49,773 nt of DNA from Nocardioides sp. (lineage in GTDB: Bacteria > Actinomycetota > Actinomycetes > Propionibacteriales > Nocardioidaceae), in the NCBI RefSeq assembly GCF_030655615.1, contig NZ_JAURVJ010000005.1:1-49773 (forward strand). Reading direction: 5' to 3'. Numbering within the stretch: position 1 is the stretch's first letter; each line of letters opens with the position of its first letter. Positions 33,141-40,941 of this stretch are shown here, one piece after another. Both the position numbers and the translations under genes were made by a program. Under the pieces are notes generated by a model. That model had not been told where the DNA came from. It saw nothing but the letters and a program-made list of their open reading frames with translations, and searched no databases.

Positions 33141-33568
33141 CGACACCGGACTCGGCACCGCTGCGGCAGATCCTGCTCGTCGAGGACAGCCTGAGCGACA
33201 TCGAGATCACCCTCGAGGCGCTGGCCGAGGCGTCGGTGGCCAGCAACGTCGTGGTGGTGAGGGACGGCGACGCGGCCCTCGAGCACCTGCGCGCGCCGAG
33301 GGTCAGCCACCCGCACCTCGTCATCCTCGACCTCAACCTGCCCCGGCTCTCGGGCCACGAGGTCCTCGCGGCCATGCGCGCCGACCCCGAGCTGCGGATG
33401 ATCCCGGTCGTGGTGCTGACGACCTCCGCCGCGGAGTCCGACGTGCTCAAGACCTACGACCTCGGCGCCAACTGCTTCCTGACCAAGCCGTTCGGGGTGG
33501 ACCAGTTCATCGACGTCGTCCGCTCCATCGACGGCTCCTGGCTCAACCTGGCCCGGCTGCCGCGATGA
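33137..33568 (+). CDS. Rcp1-like single-domain response regulator
   Basis: A 143-residue CheY-like receiver without an output domain. The acidic pair is in LLVEDS, the phospho-acceptor Asp in LVILDLNLPRLSG, Thr in VVLTTSAAE and the conserved Lys in FLTKPF. The pattern matches the Rcp1 group that works with phytochrome-type kinases. Its overlaps with the kinase genes on both sides (GTGA at its start, ATGA at its end) show that the three are translated together, so it probably shuttles phosphate between them. Confidence 0.92.
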   Translation: MTTPDSAPLRQILLVEDSLSDIEITLEALAEASVASNVVVVRDGDAALEHLRAPRVSHPHLVILDLNLPRLSGHEVLAAMRADPELRMIPVVVLTTSAAESDVLKTYDLGANCFLTKPFGVDQFIDVVRSIDGSWLNLARLPR

Positions 33569-34764
33569 ACGACCTCCACCTGGCAGTGCTCGACCACAGC
33601 AGCGACCTGCGCTTCCTCCTCATCGAGGACTCCTCCGCCGACAGCGAGCTGGTGCTGGCCCTCCTCGAGCTCGAGTTCACCAACGCCGACATCCACACCG
33701 TGCGGTCCCTGGACGAGGCGCTCACCCGGCTGCGGGACGAGCCCTACGACCTGGTGCTGGCCGACCTGAGCCTGCCCGACGCGGACGGCCCCACGGTGGT
33801 GCGAGCGGTCCGGACCGCCAACCCCGGCACCGCCCTCATGGTGCTGACCGGGCGCAGCGACGGGGCGCTCGCGCTGTGGACCCTGGCCGAGGGCGCGCAG
33901 GACTACCTGGTCAAGGGCCAGCACGACGGCCCCCGGCTCGCGACGGCGCTGCTGCACGCGCTGCAGCGCCAGCGTGCCGAGCAGGAGGTGCACGGCCGCC
34001 TGGTGGCGGCGCTGCACCAGGAGAGCGACGCGGCGGACCGGCTGCGGGAGCTCAACGAGGCCAAGGGCGAGTTCGTCGCCACCGTGAGCCACGAGCTGCG
34101 GACGCCGCTCACCAGCATCGCGGGCTACGTCGAGCTCCTCCAGGAGGACGTCGGTGCCGGGGGCGTGAGCCCGAGGGCGGCGACGTTCGTCGACGCGATC
34201 GCTCGCAACGCCGAGCGGCTGAGCTCCCTCGCAGGGGATCTGTTGGTCCTGTCCGGCTTCGAGCCGCACGCGGCGCCGATCGAGATGGTCGAGGTGGACC
34301 TGTGTGACGTCGTCGAACGCGCTCGCGAGGTGCTCGCCACCCTCCGCCCGCACCGGCCCCTGGAGGTGCACTTCGTCCTGCCCAGGTCGCAGGTGGTCGT
34401 CCTCGGCGACGCCGAGCAGCTCGAGCGCGTCGTCCTCAACCTGATGAGCAACGCGTACAAGTTCAGCGAGGACGACGGGGAGGTCGTCTGCCGGTTGAGC
34501 AGTGAGGGTGACGAGGCGGTCCTCGCCGTCACGAACTCCGGGACTCCCATCCCCCCGGACGAGCAGGCCCGCATCTTCACGACGTTCTTCCGGGGATCCT
34601 CGGCGCGGGAGCGGGCGATCCAGGGCACCGGGCTGGGGCTGGCCATCGTCGCGGCGATCGTGGAGCAGCACCGCGGCGTGGTCTCCGTCGCGTCCGGCAG
34701 CGAGCGCGAGACGACCTTCAGCGTCCGGTTGCCTCTCACGACCACGGGTGGTGCGACCCGCTAG
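33565..34764 (+). CDS. Receiver-histidine kinase hybrid
   Basis: A 399-residue protein with an N-terminal receiver domain (LLIEDSSADSELV, phospho-acceptor Asp in LVLADLSLPDADG, Lys in YLVKG) and a coiled linker (ALQRQRAEQEVHGRLV). HisKA follows (TVSHELRTPLTSIAGYV), then HATPase (NLMSNAYKFSE, NSGTPIPPDEQARIF, GTGLGLAIV). The receiver-first order suggests the kinase is controlled by phosphorylation of its own receiver, perhaps from the PAS kinase through the Rcp1-like protein. Soluble; final gene of the operon. Confidence 0.9.
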   Translation: MNDLHLAVLDHSSDLRFLLIEDSSADSELVLALLELEFTNADIHTVRSLDEALTRLRDEPYDLVLADLSLPDADGPTVVRAVRTANPGTALMVLTGRSDGALALWTLAEGAQDYLVKGQHDGPRLATALLHALQRQRAEQEVHGRLVAALHQESDAADRLRELNEAKGEFVATVSHELRTPLTSIAGYVELLQEDVGAGGVSPRAATFVDAIARNAERLSSLAGDLLVLSGFEPHAAPIEMVEVDLCDVVERAREVLATLRPHRPLEVHFVLPRSQVVVLGDAEQLERVVLNLMSNAYKFSEDDGEVVCRLSSEGDEAVLAVTNSGTPIPPDEQARIFTTFFRGSSARERAIQGTGLGLAIVAAIVEQHRGVVSVASGSERETTFSVRLPLTTTGGATR

Positions 34765-34838
34765 GGTGACGTCGGTCACGCGGTTCAGAAGTGCGAATCG
34801 TGTTCGACCAGTAGACCTCTCGCGAAAGGCCCGGCCCC

Positions 34839-37013
34839 ATGACCCGTCTCCCGAGCACTCCCTCCCGCGTCCTGGGTGCCGCGGTCACGCTCCTCGTCCT
34901 CGTCGGCCTGCTCGCGGTCACCCGCCTGAGCCCCGACGCCGTCGCCGCCGAGCCGACCCGCACCTGGGTGGTCGACGCCGTCGACGACGGCCGGGGCAAC
35001 CGGTGGGAGTCGGTCGAGACCGGTACGTCGACCGTGCGGGTAGCGATCGGTGACACCGTGGAGTGGCAGTTCGACCGCGCCGTCATCGACCACGACCTGA
35101 CCTCGGCCACCGACTCCCCCACCGCCTGGCTCCCCCCGGTCGAGGAGTTCCGGACCCCGGGCGGGGCACCGTTCCGCTACACCTTCGACCGGCCGGGCAC
35201 CTACTCCTACCTGTGCTCCATCCACGGCACGGTCATGACCGGCACGGTCGTCGTCGAGGAGCCGGGGCAGGTCAACCAGGCCCCCACGGCCGACCCGATG
35301 GTCGGCACGCTGACCGGCACCGCCCCGCTCGCCGTCAGCGTGATGGCCCACGCGGACGACGCCGACGACGACCCGCTGACCTACCTGTGGGACTTCGGGA
35401 CCGGAGCCGAGGCCGACCGGTCGACGTTCGAGGACGCCAGCTTCGTCTACACGACCCCCGGCTTCTATCATCTCCGGCTCCAGGTCTCCGACGGCCGCGG
35501 CGGTGTCCTCGAGCGGACCTGGCAGGTGACCGTGGGCGGGGGCGGCGACGCACCGCTGGTCGACGCCGTCGCCGCGCCGACCTCCGGCCCCGCTCCCCTC
35601 CCGGTCGCGTTCACCGGGCGCGCCCACGACACCCAGGGCGGGACCCTCACCTGGGCCTGGGACTTCGGCGTCGCCGGCACCCAGGACGTCGCGAGCACCC
35701 CCGCCGCGACCTTCACGTACGACGCCCCGGGCACCTACACCGCGACCCTGCGCGTCACCGACGCCGAGGGCCACCTCGGTGTCGACACGGTCGAGGTCAT
35801 CGTGACCGGCGACGGCGCGGCCGGGCTGCCCGAGGTCGTGGCGACCGCGGCGCCCCGCACCGGACGGGCGCCGCTCGGCGTCAGGTTCTCGACCGAGGTC
35901 ACCACGGGGGGCGACGTCCGGGCCTACTCCGACGGGCTGACGAGCTATCCCGACCTCGCCGGCACCGCCACGCTCGTGCGGCGTCGCGGGGCGTCGTACG
36001 CCTCCATCGACGTGAGCGGCCTCAAGCCCGGCGCGGCCCACCAGGTGCACGTGCACGAGCGGTCGTGCGCCGACGAGCGGGGCGGCGTGCACTACCGGTT
36101 CGACGAGACCCAGCCGTTCGGCGAGGCCAACGAGATCTGGCTCTACTTCACCTCCGACGCCCAGGGGCGCAGCACGCTCGTCGAGTCGACCCGCCCGCTG
36201 CGGGCCGGACCCCAGGCCGCCGCGATCGTCGTCCACGACCCCGACAACCCGGCCCGGCGGATCGGCTGCGTCGACCTCGTGCCGAGCACCGTCGACCTCG
36301 CCTACGACTGGGACTTCGGCGACGGCACCACCGGCGAGGGACCCGACCCCGACCACGTCTATGCCGCCGACGGCACCTACACCGCGACCGTGACGGTCGC
36401 CAGCGTGCACGCCGGGCACGGCACGGGCCTCGACGCCACGACGTCCTCGTCGGTCGAGGTGGTGGTCGACTCCGTCGCGCCGCAGACCACGGTCACCGGC
36501 GGTCCGTCCGGTCCGGTCCGGTCCCGGAGTGCCCGCTTCCGGCTCACCGGCAGCGAGTCCGGCAGCACCTTCGCCTGCCGTCTCGACGGTGGGACGTGGG
36601 CCGCCTGCCCGACGGCGGCGACGTTCCGTGCCCTCCGCGACGGCCGCCACACGCTGCAGGTCCGCGCGACCGACGGGGCCGGCAACACCGACCCCACGCC
36701 GGCCGCACGCACCTGGACCGTCGACACCACGGGTCCCGTCGTCCGTGCCACCAGGCCGACCGGCACCACCCGCGACCGCACGCCCACGCTCCGGGTGACC
36801 GTCACCGACCGCGACTCGTCCGTGCGCCGTCAGGCCCTGGTGCTGCGTCTCGACGACAACCGCGTCGGCCCCGGCCGCTACGTCGCCCGCACCGGGGTCC
36901 TCACCTGGACCCCTACCCGCCCACTGGCCCGCGGACCTCACCGCGTGCGGCTCCAGGCCGTCGACGCGCTCGGCCACCGCACCGTCAGGACGTGGCGTTT
37001 CCGGGTCGGGTGA
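34839..37013 (+). CDS. Exported multi-domain protein: blue-copper, PKD and copper-only SOD-like domains
   Basis: A 724-residue protein with an N-terminal signal or anchor (about 12-37). A cupredoxin-like domain (40-140) has type I copper ligands His85, Cys126, His129 and Met133. PKD domains lie at about 147-232 and 240-323. From about 331 a third PKD starts ([10 protein letters not shown]) and resumes at 486 ([22 protein letters not shown]). Between the halves (about 365-482) sits a Cu/Zn-SOD-like domain: His404 and His406 (HVHVHERSC), His418 (GVHYRF), His466 (VVHD) and a likely Cys410-Cys477 disulfide. All four copper ligands are present, but no zinc site is seen. An Ig-like domain (545-630) and a final beta domain follow. 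Likely periplasm or surface; redox role inferred. GAAAGG precedes the ATG. Confidence 0.88.
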   Translation: MTRLPSTPSRVLGAAVTLLVLVGLLAVTRLSPDAVAAEPTRTWVVDAVDDGRGNRWESVETGTSTVRVAIGDTVEWQFDRAVIDHDLTSATDSPTAWLPPVEEFRTPGGAPFRYTFDRPGTYSYLCSIHGTVMTGTVVVEEPGQVNQAPTADPMVGTLTGTAPLAVSVMAHADDADDDPLTYLWDFGTGAEADRSTFEDASFVYTTPGFYHLRLQVSDGRGGVLERTWQVTVGGGGDAPLVDAVAAPTSGPAPLPVAFTGRAHDTQGGTLTWAWDFGVAGTQDVASTPAATFTYDAPGTYTATLRVTDAEGHLGVDTVEVIVTGDGAAGLPEVVATAAPRTGRAPLGVRFSTEVTTGGDVRAYSDGLTSYPDLAGTATLVRRRGASYASIDVSGLKPGAAHQVHVHERSCADERGGVHYRFDETQPFGEANEIWLYFTSDAQGRSTLVESTRPLRAGPQAAAIVVHDPDNPARRIGCVDLVPSTVDLAYDWDFGDGTTGEGPDPDHVYAADGTYTATVTVASVHAGHGTGLDATTSSSVEVVVDSVAPQTTVTGGPSGPVRSRSARFRLTGSESGSTFACRLDGGTWAACPTAATFRALRDGRHTLQVRATDGAGNTDPTPAARTWTVDTTGPVVRATRPTGTTRDRTPTLRVTVTDRDSSVRRQALVLRLDDNRVGPGRYVARTGVLTWTPTRPLARGPHRVRLQAVDALGHRTVRTWRFRVG

Positions 37014-37055
37014 GACCGTCGACGCGGCAAAACGAGGAAAGTGGGGCGGAGGCAC

Positions 37056-37061
37056 TAGGGT
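37056..37061 (+). promoter_or_regulatory. -10 box TAGGGT of the cold-shock gene
   Basis: Upstream of a leader of about 155 nt before ATG 37223. Long leaders are usual for cold-shock mRNAs. Confidence 0.45.
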
Positions 37062-37182
37062 CGGTGTTGTTGAAGGGATGGCGCTGCAGGCCATCCGCGC
37101 CGCGCACCAAGTCGCGGCCCATGTTTCGTACTTCTGGTCTTCGGTTCGCTGGACATCAGCACAGTGGATGTCTTCAGCGCCA

Positions 37183-37199
37183 GGGAGCACAGTGCTCCC
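37183..37199 (+). promoter_or_regulatory. Hairpin in the cold-shock leader
   Basis: gggagc and gctccc pair around ACAGT, extendable to 8 bp, just upstream of AAAGGA at 37210-37215. It could affect ribosome access with temperature. Confidence 0.4.
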
Positions 37200-37222
37200 G
37201 GTACCGAACAAAGGAAATCATC

Positions 37223-37426
37223 ATGGCTCAGGGAACCGTCAAGTGGTTCAACGCTGACAAGGGCTTCGGCTTCATCGCGCAGGACGGTGGCGGCGAGGAC
37301 GTGTTCGTCCACTTCTCCGCGATCCAGACGAGCGGCTACAAGTCCCTCGACGAGAACCAGAAGGTCGAGTTCGACCTCGCCCAGGGCCCCAAGGGTCCCC
37401 AGGCCGAGAACGTCCGCATCGCCTGA
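37223..37426 (+). CDS. cspA: Cold-shock protein
   Basis: A 67-residue single cold-shock domain that binds single-stranded RNA or DNA. RNP1 is KGFGFIA (residues 13-19) and RNP2 is VFVHFSAI (27-34). Length and sequence are typical for actinobacterial CspA ([18 protein letters not shown]). AAAGGA precedes ATG 37223. It has its own promoter, long leader and terminator, so it is a single-gene unit. Confidence 0.97.
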   Translation: MAQGTVKWFNADKGFGFIAQDGGGEDVFVHFSAIQTSGYKSLDENQKVEFDLAQGPKGPQAENVRIA

Positions 37427-37440
37427 CATCACGTCACTGA

Positions 37441-37470
37441 GGAGCCCCGACCGCTTGCGGTCGGGGCTCC
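37441..37470 (+). terminator. csp terminator
   Basis: Perfect 14-bp stem (ggagccccgaccgc / gcggtcggggctcc) with a TT turn, then TTGCT. Confidence 0.88.
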
Positions 37471-37482
37471 TTGCTGTCCGGG

Positions 37483-38052
37483 TCAGGTGAGCTCGGTCGG
37501 CGTCCACGCCGGCCAGTGCGCCTCGCCGACGAGCCGTCCCTCCTCGAAGCGAGCGACCTCCGCGAACGGGTCGGCCGCACGGCTGTTGTCGTAGCAGGTC
37601 GTCCGGTCGGCGACCTCGCGGGCCGCCACGACGAGCGGCCACAGCCGCGCGTGGCGTTCGCGGATCTTGGCCTCGGGGACGTCGTGGCCGCCGCGGCGGA
37701 CGCGCTCGGACACGCGGGCCACGCTCAGGGCGACCGGCACGAGCGTGACGTGGAGGTGGACGAGGTAGCCGGCGGCGTCGGCGGCCCGCACCAGGTCGAC
37801 CTTGCTCGGGTGGCTGAAGACCGTCTCGGTGACGTACGACGACCGCTCGGCCAGGAGCCGACCGCGCTCGGCGGCGGCGAGGCGGGAGGCCTCGTAGGCG
37901 TGCTCGAGCTCGGCGCCCGGCCACTCGCGTGCGGCGATGACGTCGGCGTTGACGAAGGGCAGGCCGGTGCTGGGCACCAGGACCCGCTCGGCGAAGGTCG
38001 ACTTGCCGCTGCCGTTGGGCCCGGCCAGCAGGTGGAGGACCGGGGTGGTCAC
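37483..38052 (-). CDS. Zeta-toxin-like AAA/P-loop kinase
   Basis: A 189-residue P-loop protein with Walker A AGPNGSGKST (residues 10-19), the zeta-type motif FVNADVIAAREW, and VTETVFSHPSK as the substrate-binding loop. A basic helix region (RVSERVRRGGHDVPEAKIRERHARLW) follows, matching the zeta family, which phosphorylates UDP-sugars of cell-wall synthesis or other small molecules. GTG 38052 overlaps the upstream antitoxin-like stop (GTGA). This family also includes chromosomal members without toxic activity, so a toxin role is inferred from the pairing. Confidence 0.85.
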   Translation of the reverse strand: MTTPVLHLLAGPNGSGKSTFAERVLVPSTGLPFVNADVIAAREWPGAELEHAYEASRLAAAERGRLLAERSSYVTETVFSHPSKVDLVRAADAAGYLVHLHVTLVPVALSVARVSERVRRGGHDVPEAKIRERHARLWPLVVAAREVADRTTCYDNSRAADPFAEVARFEEGRLVGEAHWPAWTPTELT

Positions 38053-38399
38053 CCGGGGTGGCGAACGACCAGGTTGCCGGCGGCGTCGACCTCGGACCAG
38101 GACTCACCGGCCGCGGCGAGCTCGCTCTCGAGGTCGAGCGCGGCGCGCGCGGCGTCGATGCGCTCGTCCCACTCGGCACGGACGACTGCCTGCTCCGGGT
38201 CGCCGAGCGAGTCGTAGGGCTGGCGGCCGGCGAGGACGCGGGCGATGTCCTTGTGACTGACCTGGCGCGACGACTCGAGCTCGCGACCCAGGCGGGCCCA
38301 GTGGCTGAGCTGCTGGGCGGCGCTGCGGCTCATGAGCGCGCCGCTGGCCTTGGCCGCCTCGAACAGGTCACCGTCGATGCGGGTCGGCATCGTCGACAT
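38049..38399 (-). CDS. ParD-like antitoxin
   Basis: A 116-residue protein. The N-terminal half (TRIDGDLFEAAKASGALMSRSAAQQLSHWARLGREL) is the ribbon-helix-helix-like DNA-binding pattern of the ParD_like antitoxin family. The C-terminal half is acidic and helical, the usual toxin-contact region. AGGAGG precedes ATG 38399. It is first in a two-gene unit with the zeta-like kinase, the normal antitoxin-toxin order, and a palindrome in the promoter suggests autorepression. Confidence 0.85.
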   Translation of the reverse strand: MSTMPTRIDGDLFEAAKASGALMSRSAAQQLSHWARLGRELESSRQVSHKDIARVLAGRQPYDSLGDPEQAVVRAEWDERIDAARAALDLESELAAAGESWSEVDAAGNLVVRHPG

Positions 38400-38429
38400 C
38401 TGACCACCTCCTGTGCTCGGTGCCACCAC

Positions 38430-38446
38430 TGTAGCAACCTGCTACA
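38430..38446 (-). promoter_or_regulatory. Operator palindrome of the toxin-antitoxin pair
   Basis: tgtagca-n3-tgctaca, a perfect 7-bp inverted repeat overlapping a minus-strand -10 like box (TACAGT), 30 nt upstream of the antitoxin start. Confidence 0.65.
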
Positions 38447-38461
38447 CCGCCGGAGCGGACC

Positions 38462-39202
38462 TCAGCGGACGGTCACCGCGACGGAGAACACTCGAGCGGG
38501 CTCGGAGGCGGGGTCCCAGGGCTGCGCGAGCTCGAGCCCGACGACGGCTCGGCCGGCCGCCCGGGCGACGAGCTCCACGACCCGGTGGCCGAGCGCCCCC
38601 GCCGCGCTCGTCGGCGCCACCTCGACGGCCGACGACAGCAGCTCCAGGCACGGGGCGGGGTCGGTGGTGATGCGCCAGCGGTAGCCGGTGGCCCCCTCGT
38701 CGAGCCGGATCCGCAGCGTCGCCCCCAGGGCCAGGGTGACCGCGCTCCCGTCCGCGGTCTCGTCGAGCACCGTCTCGTCGGGCACCGTCTCGTCGGGCAC
38801 TGTCTCGTCGGGCGCCGTTGCCGGTCCCCCGGTGACGACGGCGCCCGCGAGGCCCGACGGCGGGAGCACGGCGCCGGTCAGGTCCGCCCCCGAGAGGTCG
38901 GTGCCGGTCAGCGCGGCCCCGTCGAGCAGCGCGCCGGTGAGGTCGGCTCCGCGCAGGTCGGCGGCGGTCAGGTCGGCGTCGCGCAGGTCGACGCCGACGA
39001 GGCTGGCCGACGTCGCGACGACCGACCACAGGTGGGCCGCCCGCAGCACCGAGCCATCGAGGCGCGCGTCCACCAGCGTCGCGTAGCTGAGGTCGGCCCC
39101 GCTCAGGTCGAGCCCCGACAGGTCGGCCCCCGCGAGCTCGGCGCCGTTGAGCTGCGTCGGCCCGCCCGCGGCCAGGGCCGCTAGGACGTCGTCGCGGTCC
39201 AT
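38462..39202 (-). CDS. Pentapeptide-repeat protein fused to a chagasin-type cysteine peptidase inhibitor
   Basis: A 246-residue protein without signal peptide. Residues 17-114 are pentapeptide repeats of the A(D/N)LxG type forming a right-handed beta-helix. A short repeated linker (PDETV, 131-149) leads to residues 153-246, which match the chagasin/I42 family. The three inhibitory loop motifs are recognisable: ATGYRW (171-176, NPTTGYxW loop), AAGALGH (200-206, Gly-rich loop) and QPWD (227-230, RPW loop). Chagasins block papain-like peptidases. The papain-like gene lies two genes upstream on the same strand, so it may be its natural target. It is last in the locus, 31 nt after its neighbour. 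Confidence 0.8.
   Translation of the reverse strand: MDRDDVLAALAAGGPTQLNGAELAGADLSGLDLSGADLSYATLVDARLDGSVLRAAHLWSVVATSASLVGVDLRDADLTAADLRGADLTGALLDGAALTGTDLSGADLTGAVLPPSGLAGAVVTGGPATAPDETVPDETVPDETVLDETADGSAVTLALGATLRIRLDEGATGYRWRITTDPAPCLELLSSAVEVAPTSAAGALGHRVVELVARAAGRAVVGLELAQPWDPASEPARVFSVAVTVR
38757..38816. repeat. 15-bp tandem repeat inside the inhibitor gene
   Basis: Four copies of about gtctcgtcgggcacc encode the PDETV linker repeats between pentapeptide and chagasin domains. The number may vary between strains. Confidence 0.85.
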
Positions 39203-39233
39203 GGGTCGACGCTCCAGCGAGTGGCGGCCGCCC

Positions 39234-40859
39234 TCACGCGATCGGGGCCTTGACGAGGTACCGCTTGCGGTAGCCCCCGAAGTCGACCTCCACGGTTCGC
39301 ACCGCCACCAGCGACGCGCGGTCGCCCTGGACGTCGTAGCCGACCTCGGTCGTCCCGGGGACGGTCGCGAACCCGACCGGGAGATCGCCCTTGAGGGCCA
39401 TGCCCCGGAGCCGGTCCGAGAAAGCCCGGGCCAGGAGGCGGTCGACGTCGGGCGCGCCGCCGTCGGTGGCCGTCTGCCCCGGGGGGACCGGCTCGCTCGC
39501 CGGCCCCCGGAGGGAGCGCTCGCTGAGGTCGTCGACCACCCGGGCCGAGGAGGTCACCGACGTGACGACGCCGTCGTTGTCGACCAGCACCTGGATGACG
39601 CCGGCGTCCGACGAGACCACCGGGATGCCGGCGATGGTCTGGCGGTACTGCACCAGGGTCTCGGTGGTGTACGGCCCGTCGATGCGCTCGGGGTCCCGGG
39701 CCGAGGTGCCGGCGCCGTTCACCGACGCGACCCGGTCGAGGACCATCGGGCCGACACCGTCGAGGCCGTACTGCGCCAGCGCGTCGGCCGCGACGCTCTG
39801 GGCCGTCTGGGCGTCGAGGACGGCGTGGTTCTCGAGGTTGGCCTGGGCCAGCTGCGCGACGACCGCACCGTCCGGTCCGACAGTGAGCAGCCGCCGGCCG
39901 TCGGACACCGTCGCTCCGGCCGCCCCGCTGCTCAGCGACGACGCGTCGAAGCCGAACTGCGCCGCCAGTCGGCCGGCCGACTGCGCGCTGGGGGGCGCGA
40001 ACGCCGCGGTCAGCGGCTGGTCCGGCACCGCGCGGTTGAGCTCGCGGGCAGAGGCGGCGGCGGCGTACCAGCGCCACCACCAGTAGTTGCTGCTGACGGC
40101 GCCCCACTCGAACGACCGCTCGTTGTAGCACCGGGCCTGAGCCTCGGCGGCGGACGCGCCACAGGCGGCGGCGGTCGGTGTCTGGTGGGGCGAGATCGCC
40201 CAGCTGGCGTTGAGCCAGGCCGAGCTGAGGCTGTCCCCGGCGTTCCAGCGGTTGCCGAAGTTGCGGCCGTAGTTGGCGTTGTCATAGCTGACGGTCTCGA
40301 ACCCGAAGAGCATCCTCAGGCCCTTGTTGGGCCCGGACCACGTGCGGTAGGGCGAGTGACCGTCGAAGACCCGGAGCGAGAAGCAGGTCGACCAGAACGC
40401 GTAGCGGCAGTACTCGTTGCCGATGGCCATGTTGCTGGAGACCACCGTGCAGTCGTTGCCGGCCCAGGCCGAGCCCATCGGGACGTAGAACACGCCGTTG
40501 TTGTCCATCCCGCCGTGACCGCTGTGATAGCTGATCAGCGCGGAGTCGACGCCGTAGGTGTCCTGCCAGTTGTCGAAGTCCTCGTAGTAGGCCCAAGCCT
40601 TGACGCCCGCGTCGGTGAGCCAGAAGTTGGGCGCCACGCCGAACCCGCCCAGCCACTGCAGGAACCCCTGCGCGTCGTCGTGGGTGAGCGAGAGGGCGCC
40701 CTGGTTGCAGAACGTCTCGATGCTGAAGGCGCCGACGGTGTGGCTGACGGCGGCGGCTGCAGCACCGGCGGACGGGGCGACCGGTCCCGTGGCCGGGACC
40801 TCGGTCGCGGGCTGGTGGGTCGTGTCCGGCGGGACGGTGGTCGGGACGGTGGGAGGCAT
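39234..40859 (-). CDS. Caspase-like-fold (clan CD / DUF6345-like) protein with FTP/PepSY-like domain
   Basis: A 541-residue protein. The Pro/Thr/Ala-rich N-terminus (1-38) shows no signal peptide. Residues 45-280 resemble DUF6345-type domains. SALISYHSGHGG (His112 or His115) and AFWSTCFSL (Cys159) are arranged like the His-Cys dyad of caspase/gingipain clan CD peptidases. The Trp-rich end (YWWWRWY) closes the domain. Residues about 310-440 carry ETLVQYRQTIAGIPVVSSDAGVI, the pattern of FTP/PepSY propeptide domains that act as inhibitors or chaperones of peptidases. AAGGAGGGG precedes ATG 40859. It lies between the papain-like gene (82 nt upstream) and the chagasin fusion (31 nt downstream). 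Peptidase activity is inferred. Confidence 0.7.
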   Translation of the reverse strand: MPPTVPTTVPPDTTHQPATEVPATGPVAPSAGAAAAAVSHTVGAFSIETFCNQGALSLTHDDAQGFLQWLGGFGVAPNFWLTDAGVKAWAYYEDFDNWQDTYGVDSALISYHSGHGGMDNNGVFYVPMGSAWAGNDCTVVSSNMAIGNEYCRYAFWSTCFSLRVFDGHSPYRTWSGPNKGLRMLFGFETVSYDNANYGRNFGNRWNAGDSLSSAWLNASWAISPHQTPTAAACGASAAEAQARCYNERSFEWGAVSSNYWWWRWYAAAASARELNRAVPDQPLTAAFAPPSAQSAGRLAAQFGFDASSLSSGAAGATVSDGRRLLTVGPDGAVVAQLAQANLENHAVLDAQTAQSVAADALAQYGLDGVGPMVLDRVASVNGAGTSARDPERIDGPYTTETLVQYRQTIAGIPVVSSDAGVIQVLVDNDGVVTSVTSSARVVDDLSERSLRGPASEPVPPGQTATDGGAPDVDRLLARAFSDRLRGMALKGDLPVGFATVPGTTEVGYDVQGDRASLVAVRTVEVDFGGYRKRYLVKAPIA

Positions 40860-40941
40860 GTGTGGCCCCTCCTTCGGGGAGCTGGTGACGGAGACGGAGC
40901 TGGTGACGGGTGCCGGGGCCGGCGGCCCAGGACGGGGCACT

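Noticed and set aside
34785..37211. A minus-strand open frame of about 800 codons
   Set aside because: Antisense to the copper/PKD protein gene, no recognisable domain, composition of a shadow frame.
38757..38816. 15-bp repeats as a CRISPR array
   Set aside because: No spacers; in-frame coding repeats giving PDETV.
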